Shown here: piece by piece, positions 53,278-62,100 of the stretch
Position numbering within the stretch: the stretch's first letter is position 1
Layout: the number at the start of each line of letters is the position of its first letter
From: Thioalkalivibrio sp. ALJ7
GTDB taxonomy: Bacteria > Pseudomonadota > Gammaproteobacteria > Ectothiorhodospirales > Ectothiorhodospiraceae
Direction of reading: 5' to 3'
NCBI RefSeq assembly: GCF_000376865.1
Contig: NZ_AQXQ01000009.1
Location: forward strand, 124,001 to 188,000
Length of the DNA stretch: 64,000 bases
Position numbers and translations under genes: made by a program
The notes under the pieces: model-generated
What the model saw: the letters and a program-made list of their open reading frames with translations, nothing else
What the model was told of the DNA's origin: nothing
The model's database searches: none

Positions 53278-55355
53278 TGCAGCGATGGCGCCGTCCACCG
53301 GTGTGGCGTGTCGCGGCGGTCGGTCTGCTGCTTTGCGGATGGACGGGCCTGAGTGTTGCGGCGGATTCCGAGCCTCCCCCGGAGGAGGGCATTCAACTGG
53401 ATTTGAAGATCGAATCGCTGTTGCGTGATGGTCTTGATGCCCGAGGTCTGAGTTCGCGAGTTCGGTGGTCGCAGGCGGGGTTGTCGCTGGAGGTCAGGGC
53501 CGAGCAGTTCACCTTGCCCGAGCCCGTCGGGGTGTTGAAGCGGGTGCGTGTGGAGTGTCCCGACCTGCGGGTCAGTCGGGCACAGATACGTTGCGATGCC
53601 GCGCGACTGTGGGGCGATGCCGGGGATCTGGACCTGCGCGGCGCCCCGGTGAGCCTGCGCTGGGGGCGAGAGAGCGGTGAGCTTACCCTGGCGGGCTCAT
53701 GGCCTGGCTGGTTTGGGGCGCGGGGCGAAGTGCGTGCGCATCTCGATCCAGCACGAGGCTGGGAGGTGCGCGCCGACCTGCGGGAATTCGACCTGGCAGC
53801 GCTCGCCGCTTCGCCGCGGCTACCACTGGAGCTCCCGGTCGACTTAGGACAGGGCCTCGCGGATCTGACACTGGACTGGCGCGAAGGAAGGCGCTCTCAG
53901 GCGACCCTGGTGATACGCGACCTCGCCTTTAGTGACGCCCTTGGCTTGCAGGCTGGCGAGGAGCTGGACGGCCGTCTCCAGCTCGTGGGGGATGCCCGGG
54001 GCTGGGATGTGGACGCATCACTGACGGCGGGGGTGGTCTTCGTCGATCCATGGTTTGTGGATGTCGAAACCGATGGCCCGTTGGTGCTCGCGGCGCGTGG
54101 CCTGGTAGCCGATGCGGCTACCCAGGAGGGGCGTGCCGACACGCTGGCGTTGGACTATGGCGAGGCGCTTGCGGTGCGCGGTCGGGCCCTGGAGTTCGCG
54201 CCGGAGCGGGGGCTGGATGGCGTATTCGACGCCGAGGTCCGGGCGTTGGAGGTGGTTTACGATGCGCTGTTGTCTCCCTGGCTGGTGGGCACGCCCCTGG
54301 GTGATTTGGAGACGAAGGGGCGCATGAACGTCGGGTTAGAGCTGCAGGCGTCCGCGCCGCGCAATGCCCGGGCTCAATGGTCCTCTCTGGAAGCCGAGGA
54401 TCGGCGTGGGCGTTTTGGAATCCACGGCGCGTCCGGCGATCTGGATTGGTCGGATAGCGTGCCGGGTCAGCCGGGCCGGATTGCGCTGGAAGGTGCCCAT
54501 CTGTACGGATTGCCGTTCGAGGGTTTCGTTGCCCAGGTACGAGCGCGCCCACAGGGCCTGGAGCTTCTGGAGCCGACCGAGATCCCGATCCTGGATGGTG
54601 GCTTGCGGATCGGGGCTTTCAATGTGCAGCAGACTGAGACCGGACCGGATGTGCAGTTCCAGGGCGGGATTCGCGCCATCAGTCTGGAGCCGTTGACCGA
54701 GGTCCTGGGCTGGCCTCGATTCTCGGGGCAGATCGCCGGGATGATCCCGCGCGTGCGCCTGGAGGATGGGGATCTGAACGTCGATGGTCGCTTGCTGGTC
54801 CAGGTGTTCGATGGCGAGGTCATTTTGCGCGATGTCTATATCCACGATCTGTTCGGGTATGCCCCGGAGCTTGGGTTATCGACCCAGATCCAGCGGCTGG
54901 ACCTGGAGCTGGTCACGCGGGCGTTCGATATAGGACGCGTTCAGGGACGGTTGTCAGGACATGTGAACGACTTGGTCATGATCGACTGGTCCCCGGTTCA
55001 CATGGATCTGGAGCTGATGACGCCGATGGATCATCCGGGCCGCCGGCGCATTAGCCAACGCGCAGTGGAGAACATCACCGAGTTGGGCGGTGGGATCCAG
55101 GCGGCGGCTTCGTCCATCTTCCTGCGCTTTTTCGAGAACTTCAGCTATCGCCGGTTGGGTTTTCGCTGCGAGCTGCGCGGAGAGGTATGTACGGCCTCCG
55201 GGGTCGCGGACCGGCCCGACGGTGGGTTTGTGCTGGTGCAGGGTGGTGGGCTGCCACAGATTCAGGTGATTGGTTACAACCGGCGGGTGGACTGGCCGGA
55301 GTTGATCAATCGTCTGGCGACTATCCAGGCCGGAGAGGGCCCCACGGTGCAATGA
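53277..55355 (+). CDS. ydbH: YdbH-like AsmA-family intermembrane transport protein
   Basis: The 692-aa protein has an N-terminal membrane anchor (about 8-30) followed by a long beta-rich repetitive domain (AsmA-like/DUF748 type), ending with SSIFLRFFENFSYRRLGFRCELRGEVCTASG, a signature shared with E. coli YdbH. YdbH, TamB and YhdP together move glycerophospholipids between the membranes. It is followed 88 bp downstream by a YdbL-type lipoprotein, paralleling the E. coli ydbH-ynbE-ydbL order. Confidence 0.78.
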   Translation: MQRWRRPPVWRVAAVGLLLCGWTGLSVAADSEPPPEEGIQLDLKIESLLRDGLDARGLSSRVRWSQAGLSLEVRAEQFTLPEPVGVLKRVRVECPDLRVSRAQIRCDAARLWGDAGDLDLRGAPVSLRWGRESGELTLAGSWPGWFGARGEVRAHLDPARGWEVRADLREFDLAALAASPRLPLELPVDLGQGLADLTLDWREGRRSQATLVIRDLAFSDALGLQAGEELDGRLQLVGDARGWDVDASLTAGVVFVDPWFVDVETDGPLVLAARGLVADAATQEGRADTLALDYGEALAVRGRALEFAPERGLDGVFDAEVRALEVVYDALLSPWLVGTPLGDLETKGRMNVGLELQASAPRNARAQWSSLEAEDRRGRFGIHGASGDLDWSDSVPGQPGRIALEGAHLYGLPFEGFVAQVRARPQGLELLEPTEIPILDGGLRIGAFNVQQTETGPDVQFQGGIRAISLEPLTEVLGWPRFSGQIAGMIPRVRLEDGDLNVDGRLLVQVFDGEVILRDVYIHDLFGYAPELGLSTQIQRLDLELVTRAFDIGRVQGRLSGHVNDLVMIDWSPVHMDLELMTPMDHPGRRRISQRAVENITELGGGIQAAASSIFLRFFENFSYRRLGFRCELRGEVCTASGVADRPDGGFVLVQGGGLPQIQVIGYNRRVDWPELINRLATIQAGEGPTVQ

Positions 55356-55443
55356 TCCCGCCTCGGCATTTGGTTGTGGTTCAGGTTGATGGTGTAGATT
55401 GGACACATGCGGGAGTCACCCGCCCGAACAAGGAATGACAGGC

Positions 55444-56073
55444 ATGAAGGCTTTGTGGAGTGTTCCGGGGTTGGCCCTGATGTTCGCGCTGCTCGCGGGC
55501 TGCGTGACCATCAATATCTACTTCCCCACCGCTGCGGCGGAGGAGGCGGCTCGTGCCATCGTGCGTGATGCACTGCAGGTGCCGGACGCCGAGTCCACGC
55601 CGGAGTCCGAGCCGGGTGCGCGCCTGGATGCGCCGGAGGTTCGTCAGGCGGCGGCAGCGAATGGGACCCCGGTAGTGGCTTGGGTGCTGGAGCGATTGGT
55701 GAGCCCGGCGGCGGCACAAAGCCCGAACCTGCAGATCGAGACGCCCGCGATCAATCGCATCCGCGCCTCGATCCGGGAACGGGCCCCGCAACTGTCGCCG
55801 CACTTGCGCAGTGGCGCAATCGGTTTCGGTAACAACGGTGACGTGGTGATCCGCGATCTCTCCGAGATCCCGTTGCGGGATCGCAGCACAGTGCAGCGCC
55901 TGGTGAGCGAGGAGAACTCGGACCGCGATTCCCTGTACCGCGAGATTGCCCGGGCCAATGACCGCCCGGACTGGGAGCGTCAGATTCGCGAGACCTTCGC
56001 CCGCGTCTGGGTGGAGGAGGCCCCGTCGGGTTACTGGTATCAGGATCGCAACGGTCAGTGGCAGCAGAAGTAG
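55444..56073 (+). CDS. YdbL/DUF1318-family lipoprotein with YnbE-like N-terminus
   Basis: The 209-aa protein has a lipoprotein signal (MKALWSVPGLALMFALLAGC, lipidated C20), then VTINIYFPTAAAEEAARAIV, reminiscent of YnbE's ITINMNVKIE segment. The C-terminal half (about 135-209: RLVSEENSDRDSLYREIARANDRP ... YWYQDRNGQWQQK) matches YdbL (DUF1318). E. coli YdbL is a separate periplasmic protein and YnbE a separate lipoprotein, so this may be a fusion. AAGGA lies 10 bp before ATG 55444. Confidence 0.75.
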   Translation: MKALWSVPGLALMFALLAGCVTINIYFPTAAAEEAARAIVRDALQVPDAESTPESEPGARLDAPEVRQAAAANGTPVVAWVLERLVSPAAAQSPNLQIETPAINRIRASIRERAPQLSPHLRSGAIGFGNNGDVVIRDLSEIPLRDRSTVQRLVSEENSDRDSLYREIARANDRPDWERQIRETFARVWVEEAPSGYWYQDRNGQWQQK

Positions 56074-56112
56074 CCGGGTCGTGACGCACGATCATCATCG
56101 CAAGGGGGTTGC

Positions 56113-57486
56113 GTGGCCGGTGTAGCCTGGGCCGAACGACTGGATGCACGCCGTCGGCGGATCCTTGAGCTGATCCACGACACCGACCTGTCCGCGCTCC
56201 CGCGCTGGAAGGCGGTCCCTCTCGGGATGGTGCGGGGCCTGTTTGCCCTGGCGCGGGAAGTCGGCGAAGGCCAGTTGACCCTGCGCGCGATGAGCCTGGT
56301 CTACACCACGCTGTTATCGATGGTGCCGTTGCTGGCGCTGTCGTTCTCGGTACTCAAGGCCTTTGGGGCGCACAACGCGGTCGAGCCGTTCCTGCTCGGC
56401 GTGCTGGAGCCGCTGGGCGAGCAAGGCGTCGAGATTGCGCACAATGTGCTCGATTTCGTCGACAACATGCGAGTGGGCGTACTCGGCTTTGTGGGCCTGC
56501 TGTTCCTGGTCTATACGGTGATCGCGCTGGTGCAGAAGATCGAGCTGGCGTTCAACACCATCTGGCGGGTGGAAAGTAGCCGCAGCCTGGCGCAGCGCTT
56601 CTCGAACTATCTGTCGGTGATCCTGATCGGGCCTGTGCTGGTGGTTTCGGCGTTGGGGGTCACTGCCACGGTGATGTCGTCGGCGGCGATGCAGGCGATT
56701 GCCGGGGTCGAGCCCTTTGGCATGCTGATTACCGAGATCTCGCGGCTGGTGCCGTATTTGCTGATCATCGCCGCCTTCGCCTTTATCTATGTGTTCGTGC
56801 CGAACACGCGAGTGAAGATTCTCCCGGCGCTGTTCGGAGCGGTGGTGGCCGGGTTGCTGTGGCAGAGCGTCGGCTGGGTGTTTGCCAACATGGTGGCGGG
56901 CTCCACTCGTTATGCGGCGATCTACTCCAGCTTCGCCATCATGATCATGCTGCTGATCTGGATCTACCTGGCCTGGCTGATCCTTTTGATCGGCGCAAAC
57001 GTGGCGTTCTTCGTCCAGCACCCCGAGTACATGAATGTACGCGGTCTGCGGTTGCGGCTTTCCGGTGCGGCCCGCGAGCGTATGGGGCTTCATCTGATGC
57101 AGCAGGTGGGGCAGCGTTTCCATGATGGCAAACCCGCGCCGACGCTGGATGAGGTCGCGGTGGCTCTGGCGGTGCCGGGCAATGCGCTGGGTGATGCAGC
57201 TCGGCGTCTGGAAGATGCCGGGCTCCTGCTCAAGGCAGGCGCGGAGGGGCAGCATCTGGTGCCGGCGCGCGATCTGGATGCCATCCGTGTCGAGGAGATC
57301 CTGGCGGCCCTGCGCGAGGATACCGATGATCACGCAATCCGACGGCTACGTGGTAGCCCGGCGGTGGAGACGACGTTGAAGGAAGTCGATGTGGCGCGGC
57401 AGGAGCGCCTGGACGGCCGTACTCTTCGCGATCTGCTCGCCAGCAGCCACCAGACCCGCCCAGCGGCTGCGACCGACGGCGCCTGA
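56113..57486 (+). CDS. YihY/BrkB family membrane protein with winged-helix tail
   Basis: The 457-aa protein has six membrane helices (about 55-310) with the YihY/virulence factor BrkB pattern: LTLRAMSLVYTTLLSMVPLLALSFSVLKAFG and YAAIYSSFAIMIMLLIWIYLAWLILLIGANVAFF. A C-terminal domain (about 320-455) resembles a winged helix (DEVAVALAVPGNALGDAARRLEDAGLLLKAG). The old name ribonuclease BN is incorrect for this family. The start is GTG 56113 with AAGGGGG upstream. Its function is unknown. Confidence 0.86.
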   Translation: MAGVAWAERLDARRRRILELIHDTDLSALPRWKAVPLGMVRGLFALAREVGEGQLTLRAMSLVYTTLLSMVPLLALSFSVLKAFGAHNAVEPFLLGVLEPLGEQGVEIAHNVLDFVDNMRVGVLGFVGLLFLVYTVIALVQKIELAFNTIWRVESSRSLAQRFSNYLSVILIGPVLVVSALGVTATVMSSAAMQAIAGVEPFGMLITEISRLVPYLLIIAAFAFIYVFVPNTRVKILPALFGAVVAGLLWQSVGWVFANMVAGSTRYAAIYSSFAIMIMLLIWIYLAWLILLIGANVAFFVQHPEYMNVRGLRLRLSGAARERMGLHLMQQVGQRFHDGKPAPTLDEVAVALAVPGNALGDAARRLEDAGLLLKAGAEGQHLVPARDLDAIRVEEILAALREDTDDHAIRRLRGSPAVETTLKEVDVARQERLDGRTLRDLLASSHQTRPAAATDGA

Positions 57487-57496
57487 ATCGCGTCGC

Positions 57497-57928
57497 TCAG
57501 GAACGCGCCGCCTCGGCATCGAGACGTTGTTGAGCGCGCGCCATCAGCTGGCCCGATACCCGATCTACTAGTGACTGGGCGGCGCGGCGCACCGCTGCGT
57601 CGAGCAGCGGGTTCAGTTTGTATTCCAGCTCGAACTCTACCCGCGTGTGCCCATCGCCTTCTGGCTGCAGCCGGTAGCTGCCGCGATTGTGAATCCCGCG
57701 AATGGAGCGCCAGGCGAAGTGTTCCGGGGCGATCGCGCTGCAGACCTCGACGTCGAAATCCAGGCGCATCCCGGCCGCCCGGATGGTCCAGCGGTAACGA
57801 TCGTCGCCCAGATCCTCGATGTGCTCGACGTGGTCGCACAGCTCCACGAAGTTCGGCACATGGCTGAGCAGATCGAAGACCTGCTGCGGCTCGGCGCGCA
57901 GAGATGTAGCGTGGCTGATGGTTCGCAT
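57497..57928 (-). CDS. SRPBCC/START-domain protein (RatA/Coq10-like)
   Basis: The 143-aa protein follows the polyketide cyclase/START fold: RAEPQQVFDLLSHVPNFVELCDHVEHIE at the start, WRSIRGIHNRGSYRLQPEGDGHTRVEFELEYKLNPLLDAAV later. RatA-like proteins bind ubiquinone-type lipids or the 50S subunit. No RnfH partner is adjacent. It is convergent with the YihY gene. Confidence 0.72.
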   Translation of the reverse strand: MRTISHATSLRAEPQQVFDLLSHVPNFVELCDHVEHIEDLGDDRYRWTIRAAGMRLDFDVEVCSAIAPEHFAWRSIRGIHNRGSYRLQPEGDGHTRVEFELEYKLNPLLDAAVRRAAQSLVDRVSGQLMARAQQRLDAEAARS

Positions 57929-58068
57929 GAGTGGATCGTCTTTGCGGCCAGGTTCTATCGTCTAAGAGCATCCCGTGCGTGCGGGGTTCCATGCAAGTGC
58001 TGGATGCTTGTAGGCTCGTGGACGGCAGCCTAGGATGACCCTCTCTGCCCTGGCCCCGGATTCCTAGC

Positions 58069-58521
58069 ATGTCCCTTGCGCAACCCTTGCCCGACCCCGA
58101 CTTTCTTCAGCGTTTCGAGGCGGGTTCGACCGGGATCCTCCACTGGGAGCAACTGGATCGGTTGTGGGCACAACTGCGCGAGCGGGCGGACGGTGCCTGG
58201 TATGTCTATGCCGTTGGTGAAGAGGTGCCCCGGGAACCGGCACCCGCGGAACGCTTTTTGCGTTTTATCGACGAGGTGGATGCGCTGCTGCGTCGGGACC
58301 ACGACGAGGAGTATTGCGGGATTGTCTACGTCGATGACCGCGAGAACCCGGCATTCGTAAAGATCTTTGATCCCAATAACCTTGGATCGAGTTGCGGTTC
58401 CTCGGGGCTTCGTGTGCTGCCGGGCTGGGTGATCTCGCGGGTGCGGCCGGTGGACCTGGAGGCGGCGATGCCGCCCACCGGAAGCCGCCGTCGCTGGTGG
58501 CAGCGGCTGTTCGGGGATTAG
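58069..58521 (+). CDS. Conserved hypothetical protein (150 aa)
   Basis: The soluble, acidic protein starts MSLAQPLPDPDFLQRFEAGS. EEYCGIVYVDDRENPAFVKIFDPNNLGSSCGSSGLRVLPGWVISRVRP is the most distinctive stretch, with two cysteines in the SSCGSSG turn. No domain is assigned. The C-terminus (RRRWWQRLFGD) is basic/aromatic and may be peripheral to a membrane. The stop overlaps that of the convergent lipase-like gene. Confidence 0.65.
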   Translation: MSLAQPLPDPDFLQRFEAGSTGILHWEQLDRLWAQLRERADGAWYVYAVGEEVPREPAPAERFLRFIDEVDALLRRDHDEEYCGIVYVDDRENPAFVKIFDPNNLGSSCGSSGLRVLPGWVISRVRPVDLEAAMPPTGSRRRWWQRLFGD

Positions 58522-59582
58522 TTGATTCGCTGCTCGCGCCATTTGTCGACGATCTCCAGCACGGGGTCGATCGCCGGCGGTTCGTCGGTCAGCGGTCCGG
58601 GGACCAGAAGTCCGCGGTGCGAGGCCTCCAGGATGAGTGGCTCGGGGTGACTCTGCAGGGTAAGCGACTCCACCGGCACCACGCCGTCTCCCAGTTCTTC
58701 GTCGGTCTGTTCCCACCATTCGCTGATGCGGCCGGCCACGGCCTCGAGATCGATTTGGTCGTCCAGGGCGGCCAGGCTCTCACGCATCGCTGGGGTGGGT
58801 TCGGGGAGTATGCCGCCAATGATGCGTATGGGTATGCCCTCCGGCCATGGGCGCGCATTCAGATCGGCGAGGAAGGCGCTGTCCGGACGCAGGTCGATCT
58901 TGGCCGCGCCGGTGCCGTCGCGCAGGCCCGCAAATAGCGAGAAGCGCTGTTCCTGGATGTCGGCCAGCCACTCGCGAACCTCCAGCCAGACGCGCAGGCG
59001 GGCCCACTCGGAGCCATGATTGGGGGTTGCGACCAGGATGACGCCGGCTACCGGGCGGCCCCCGATCTGCGGCGGTGCTGCCGAAGGGTGGAGGTAACGC
59101 GTTACGAAATCACGGATCACCAGCCCCCCCATACTGTGGCCAATCAGGATCAGTGGGTCGTCACCTTCGAGTTGGTCCCAATGCTGGGCCAGGAGGTCGG
59201 TGCTGTGGTCGATGGCCTGGTCGTTGGGATAGCGGAACTCCCAGGCGTTGGTTCCGGTGTCGTCCAGCGCTTCGGAGAGGGCGTCCCAGATATCGCCCGG
59301 CTCGTCGAGCCCGTGCAGCATCAGCACGTCCGGCGGTTGGTCGGCGGTGAAGGTCTCGGAGCGGGGCACGAAGCCGACCAATTCGTCGGGCAACTCCATC
59401 GCCTCAGGGAACCACTGCTGCAGGCGGTCCTGTACCTCGACGCGCAGCTCACGCTCCTGTTCCGGGTTCTGCTCGGCCCAGCCCACCCAGATGGCCAGGA
59501 CCAGCAGGGGGGCGCCTAGCAATACCAGGAAGGCGGTCAGGCGTCGGCGGCGCCGGGATGGATGTGTGTTCTTCGGCTTCAT
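58518..59582 (-). CDS. Membrane-anchored alpha/beta-hydrolase (lipase-like)
   Basis: The 354-aa protein has a basic N-terminus and one membrane helix (about 14-33), then an alpha/beta-hydrolase domain: oxyanion region VLMLHGLDEPGDIW, nucleophile elbow GHSMGG (S149), and DGVVPVESL plus EASHRGLL where the acid and histidine are expected. It is probably an inner-membrane lipase or esterase facing the periplasm. ATG 59582 is chosen over an upstream extension of 43 codons that lacks homology. Confidence 0.8.
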   Translation of the reverse strand: MKPKNTHPSRRRRRLTAFLVLLGAPLLVLAIWVGWAEQNPEQERELRVEVQDRLQQWFPEAMELPDELVGFVPRSETFTADQPPDVLMLHGLDEPGDIWDALSEALDDTGTNAWEFRYPNDQAIDHSTDLLAQHWDQLEGDDPLILIGHSMGGLVIRDFVTRYLHPSAAPPQIGGRPVAGVILVATPNHGSEWARLRVWLEVREWLADIQEQRFSLFAGLRDGTGAAKIDLRPDSAFLADLNARPWPEGIPIRIIGGILPEPTPAMRESLAALDDQIDLEAVAGRISEWWEQTDEELGDGVVPVESLTLQSHPEPLILEASHRGLLVPGPLTDEPPAIDPVLEIVDKWREQRIN

Positions 59583-59688
59583 TTCGTTCCACACGATCGG
59601 GCAATTGGGCGTGTACAGCAAGCGGTGCGATGGACCGGTAGCGGTTGATGCGCTGGCGTTTCTTTCCGGGGTTGGGTAGTGCGCTGTG

Positions 59689-59694
59689 TATGAT
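59689..59694 (+). promoter_or_regulatory. Putative -10 element (TATGAT)
   Basis: TATGAT lies 30 bp upstream of ATG 59724 of the DUF4197 lipoprotein gene, with AAAGGAG between. A -35 box cannot be chosen with confidence. Confidence 0.35.
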
Positions 59695-59723
59695 GACGGC
59701 GTTGGCCTCAAAGGAGTTCTGGC

Positions 59724-60419
59724 ATGCGCCTATCGAAGTTGGTCCCGTTTCTACTTCTACCCTTTCTGTTGACGGCCTGCGCCGGCCTGGACGTGCGTGA
59801 TCTTGGCCTTGGGAACGGCGGGGGCGACCGCGCCGAGGACGCCATCCGCGAGGCGCTGCGCGTGGGGACCGAGCGCACGGTCGACCGGACCGGACGCGAG
59901 GACGGGTACTGGGGCAATGAATTGATTCGGATCGGACTACCGCAGGAGCTGCAACAGGCGGGCGATACGTTGCGCCGGGTGGGCTTTGCCAGCGAGGTCG
60001 ACGATCTGCAACGGCGTATGAACCGGGCGGCGGAGGCCGCCGCGCAGGAGGCGGTTCCGGTGTTCGTCAGTGCCATCCGGCAGATGCGCCCGGAGGATGT
60101 ACAAGGCGTGTTAAGTGGCGAGGAGGATGCCGCCACACAGTATCTGCGGGGCGCGTCGGAATCGACCCTGCGCGAGCGTTATATGCCCATTGTGCGCGAG
60201 CAGATGGAACGGGCCGATGTCTATCGCGTATATCAACCGTTGCGTGACGCCGCGGGTCGTATCCCCGGTCTGTCCAGCCTGGACGTGGATCTGGATCGCT
60301 ACGTGACCGATCATGCCCTGGACGGGTTGTTCACCATCCTGGCCGACGAGGAACGCCGCATCCGCGAGGACCCCGCTGCCCGCACCACGCAGCTCCTGCG
60401 CGACTATTTCGGCCAGTAG
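59724..60419 (+). CDS. DUF4197 family lipoprotein
   Basis: The 231-aa protein has a lipoprotein signal (LVPFLLLPFLLTAC, lipidated C19) and a mostly helical DUF4197 domain: AIREALRVGTERTVDRTGREDGYW, DDLQRRMNRAAEAAAQEAVPVFVSAIRQM and HALDGLFTILADEERRIREDPAARTTQLLRDYFG. The usual start is 'L.DALRVGTE.AV..LG..DGY'. Its function is unknown. AAAGGAG precedes the ATG. It is convergent with the LldP-type gene. Confidence 0.87.
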   Translation: MRLSKLVPFLLLPFLLTACAGLDVRDLGLGNGGGDRAEDAIREALRVGTERTVDRTGREDGYWGNELIRIGLPQELQQAGDTLRRVGFASEVDDLQRRMNRAAEAAAQEAVPVFVSAIRQMRPEDVQGVLSGEEDAATQYLRGASESTLRERYMPIVREQMERADVYRVYQPLRDAAGRIPGLSSLDVDLDRYVTDHALDGLFTILADEERRIREDPAARTTQLLRDYFGQ

Positions 60420-60436
60420 CGGTTCGGCCGAGTCGC

Positions 60437-61975
60437 TTACCAGACCAGCGCCAGCAATCCGGCGCCCAGGCACACGACGATCACCGGGATGATGGTCTCG
60501 CGTATGACCTGGCCTTCGCGCGCCTGCAGCCCTGCCGCGGCGGCGGCCATGGCGATGTTGTGCAGCGAAATCATGTTGCCTACTCCGGCGCCAATCAGCT
60601 GCAGGGCCAGCACCGAGGGCAGGGTGATCGCCAGGGCATCCGCCGTATCCACCTGGAGCTGCGCGAACAGGAGGTTGGAGACCGTGGCACTCCCGGTCAT
60701 GAACGAGCCCAGTGCCCCCAGGAAGGCGCTGAGCAGCACAAACGTCCCACCCAGCAGTTCGGCCAGGCCCTGTCCCAGTACCTGCGGCATGGAGGGTAGG
60801 CCCGCGGCATTTTGACCGGAGACCAGGAGCAATTGGGTTAGGGCAATAATGAACGCCAGTACGATGGCCGCGACGCGCAGCTTGCTCCAGGTGGCTACGA
60901 CGGCCTCCCCTAGCGAGGCTCGACTCACCCGAAACAGGATCAGCGCCGTGATCAGGGCCAGGGCGAAGTAGAAATACGGCGTGTACAGCGGCGACAGGCT
61001 CTGGCCCAGTTCGATCCCGAGGGTGTCACCCGGTGACCAGCGCACCGATTGCAGGGCCTCGCGCAGCGGCATGATGGTGCGCGAGGCGCTGAGGGCCAGA
61101 GCCATCACGACAAACGGTACGAATGCCAGTAGTACGCGCCCGATCGGCGCCTGTTCCACGGACTCCGCCCGAGGCTGGTGGCTGGGAAGAAACAGCCCGC
61201 GGTGGGCCGCCAACGCGATCACGGCCATGGCCACCACGCCGCCGATAATCGAGGGTAGCTCCGGTCCGATCAGCCATGCGACCAGCAGATACGGGATGCC
61301 AAAAGCGAGTGCGGACAGGGTGGCGAACGGCAGGAACTCGCGGAAGCGTCCCTTGGCCTCGCCCAGTGTGGCGACCCAGGTGATGAAGATGGTGATGAAG
61401 ATCGCGAGGACTGCGTGGATCATGGCCGTCTGGCGTACGGCTTCCTCAAGTGTCGCCTCCTCCAGCCCGAGGCCGGCAAACCCGATGATCACCGGGGTGC
61501 CCGCGGCGCCAAAGGGCACCGCCGTGCTGTTCCCGATCAGCGCGATCGCGACCGCCTTGAGCGGTTTCATGCCGAAATACACCAGCAACGGGGCGGCCAG
61601 AACCGCCGGCGTGCCAAAGCCGGCGATGCCCTCGACGAATCCCACCAGACCCCAGCCCAGCAGCATCGCCAGGACGCGATGGTCGCGGGATACGCTGGCG
61701 ATCACCTGCTGGATGGCGTTCATGTGCCCGGTCACGATCATCACGTTCAGCACCAGGAGTGCGAAGACGATGATGAGCAGGACTTCGACGAACACCACGG
61801 ATGCATCCAGCAGGCTGGTCACGATGACCATCCCGCCGACTTCCCAGATGGCCACGGCCAGCACCAGCGTGGCCAGGTATGCCACGGGTGCTGCTTCGTA
61901 CGCGGGCCGGCGCAGAGGCACCAGTAGTGCGAACAACACGACGAAGGGCACCAGCGTGAGCCAGAACAGCATCAT
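60437..61975 (-). CDS. L-lactate permease (LctP/LldP) family transporter
   Basis: The 512-aa protein has about 12-14 membrane segments, with GFVEGIAGFGTPAVLAAPLLVYFGMKPL and GNSTAVPFGAAGTPVIIGF, the LctP hallmarks, and FLGALGSFMTGSATVSNLLF. E. coli LldP and GlcA carry lactate and glycolate. No lactate or glycolate oxidase gene is adjacent, so the substrate is uncertain; glycolate would be plausible in an autotroph. ATG 61975 is preferred over a TTG six codons upstream. Confidence 0.84.
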   Translation of the reverse strand: MMLFWLTLVPFVVLFALLVPLRRPAYEAAPVAYLATLVLAVAIWEVGGMVIVTSLLDASVVFVEVLLIIVFALLVLNVMIVTGHMNAIQQVIASVSRDHRVLAMLLGWGLVGFVEGIAGFGTPAVLAAPLLVYFGMKPLKAVAIALIGNSTAVPFGAAGTPVIIGFAGLGLEEATLEEAVRQTAMIHAVLAIFITIFITWVATLGEAKGRFREFLPFATLSALAFGIPYLLVAWLIGPELPSIIGGVVAMAVIALAAHRGLFLPSHQPRAESVEQAPIGRVLLAFVPFVVMALALSASRTIMPLREALQSVRWSPGDTLGIELGQSLSPLYTPYFYFALALITALILFRVSRASLGEAVVATWSKLRVAAIVLAFIIALTQLLLVSGQNAAGLPSMPQVLGQGLAELLGGTFVLLSAFLGALGSFMTGSATVSNLLFAQLQVDTADALAITLPSVLALQLIGAGVGNMISLHNIAMAAAAAGLQAREGQVIRETIIPVIVVCLGAGLLALVW

Positions 61976-62100
61976 TGGGATTTCCGCTAACAAGTGCCCC
62001 TAATGCTACCGCGCCCGGCCGTTAGTCGGTTGTACCTGACCATCATTCGCTTCAGCGCGGGGTGGGCGTATGCATCGAAATCTTGTCTCCCAAGAGGGAA

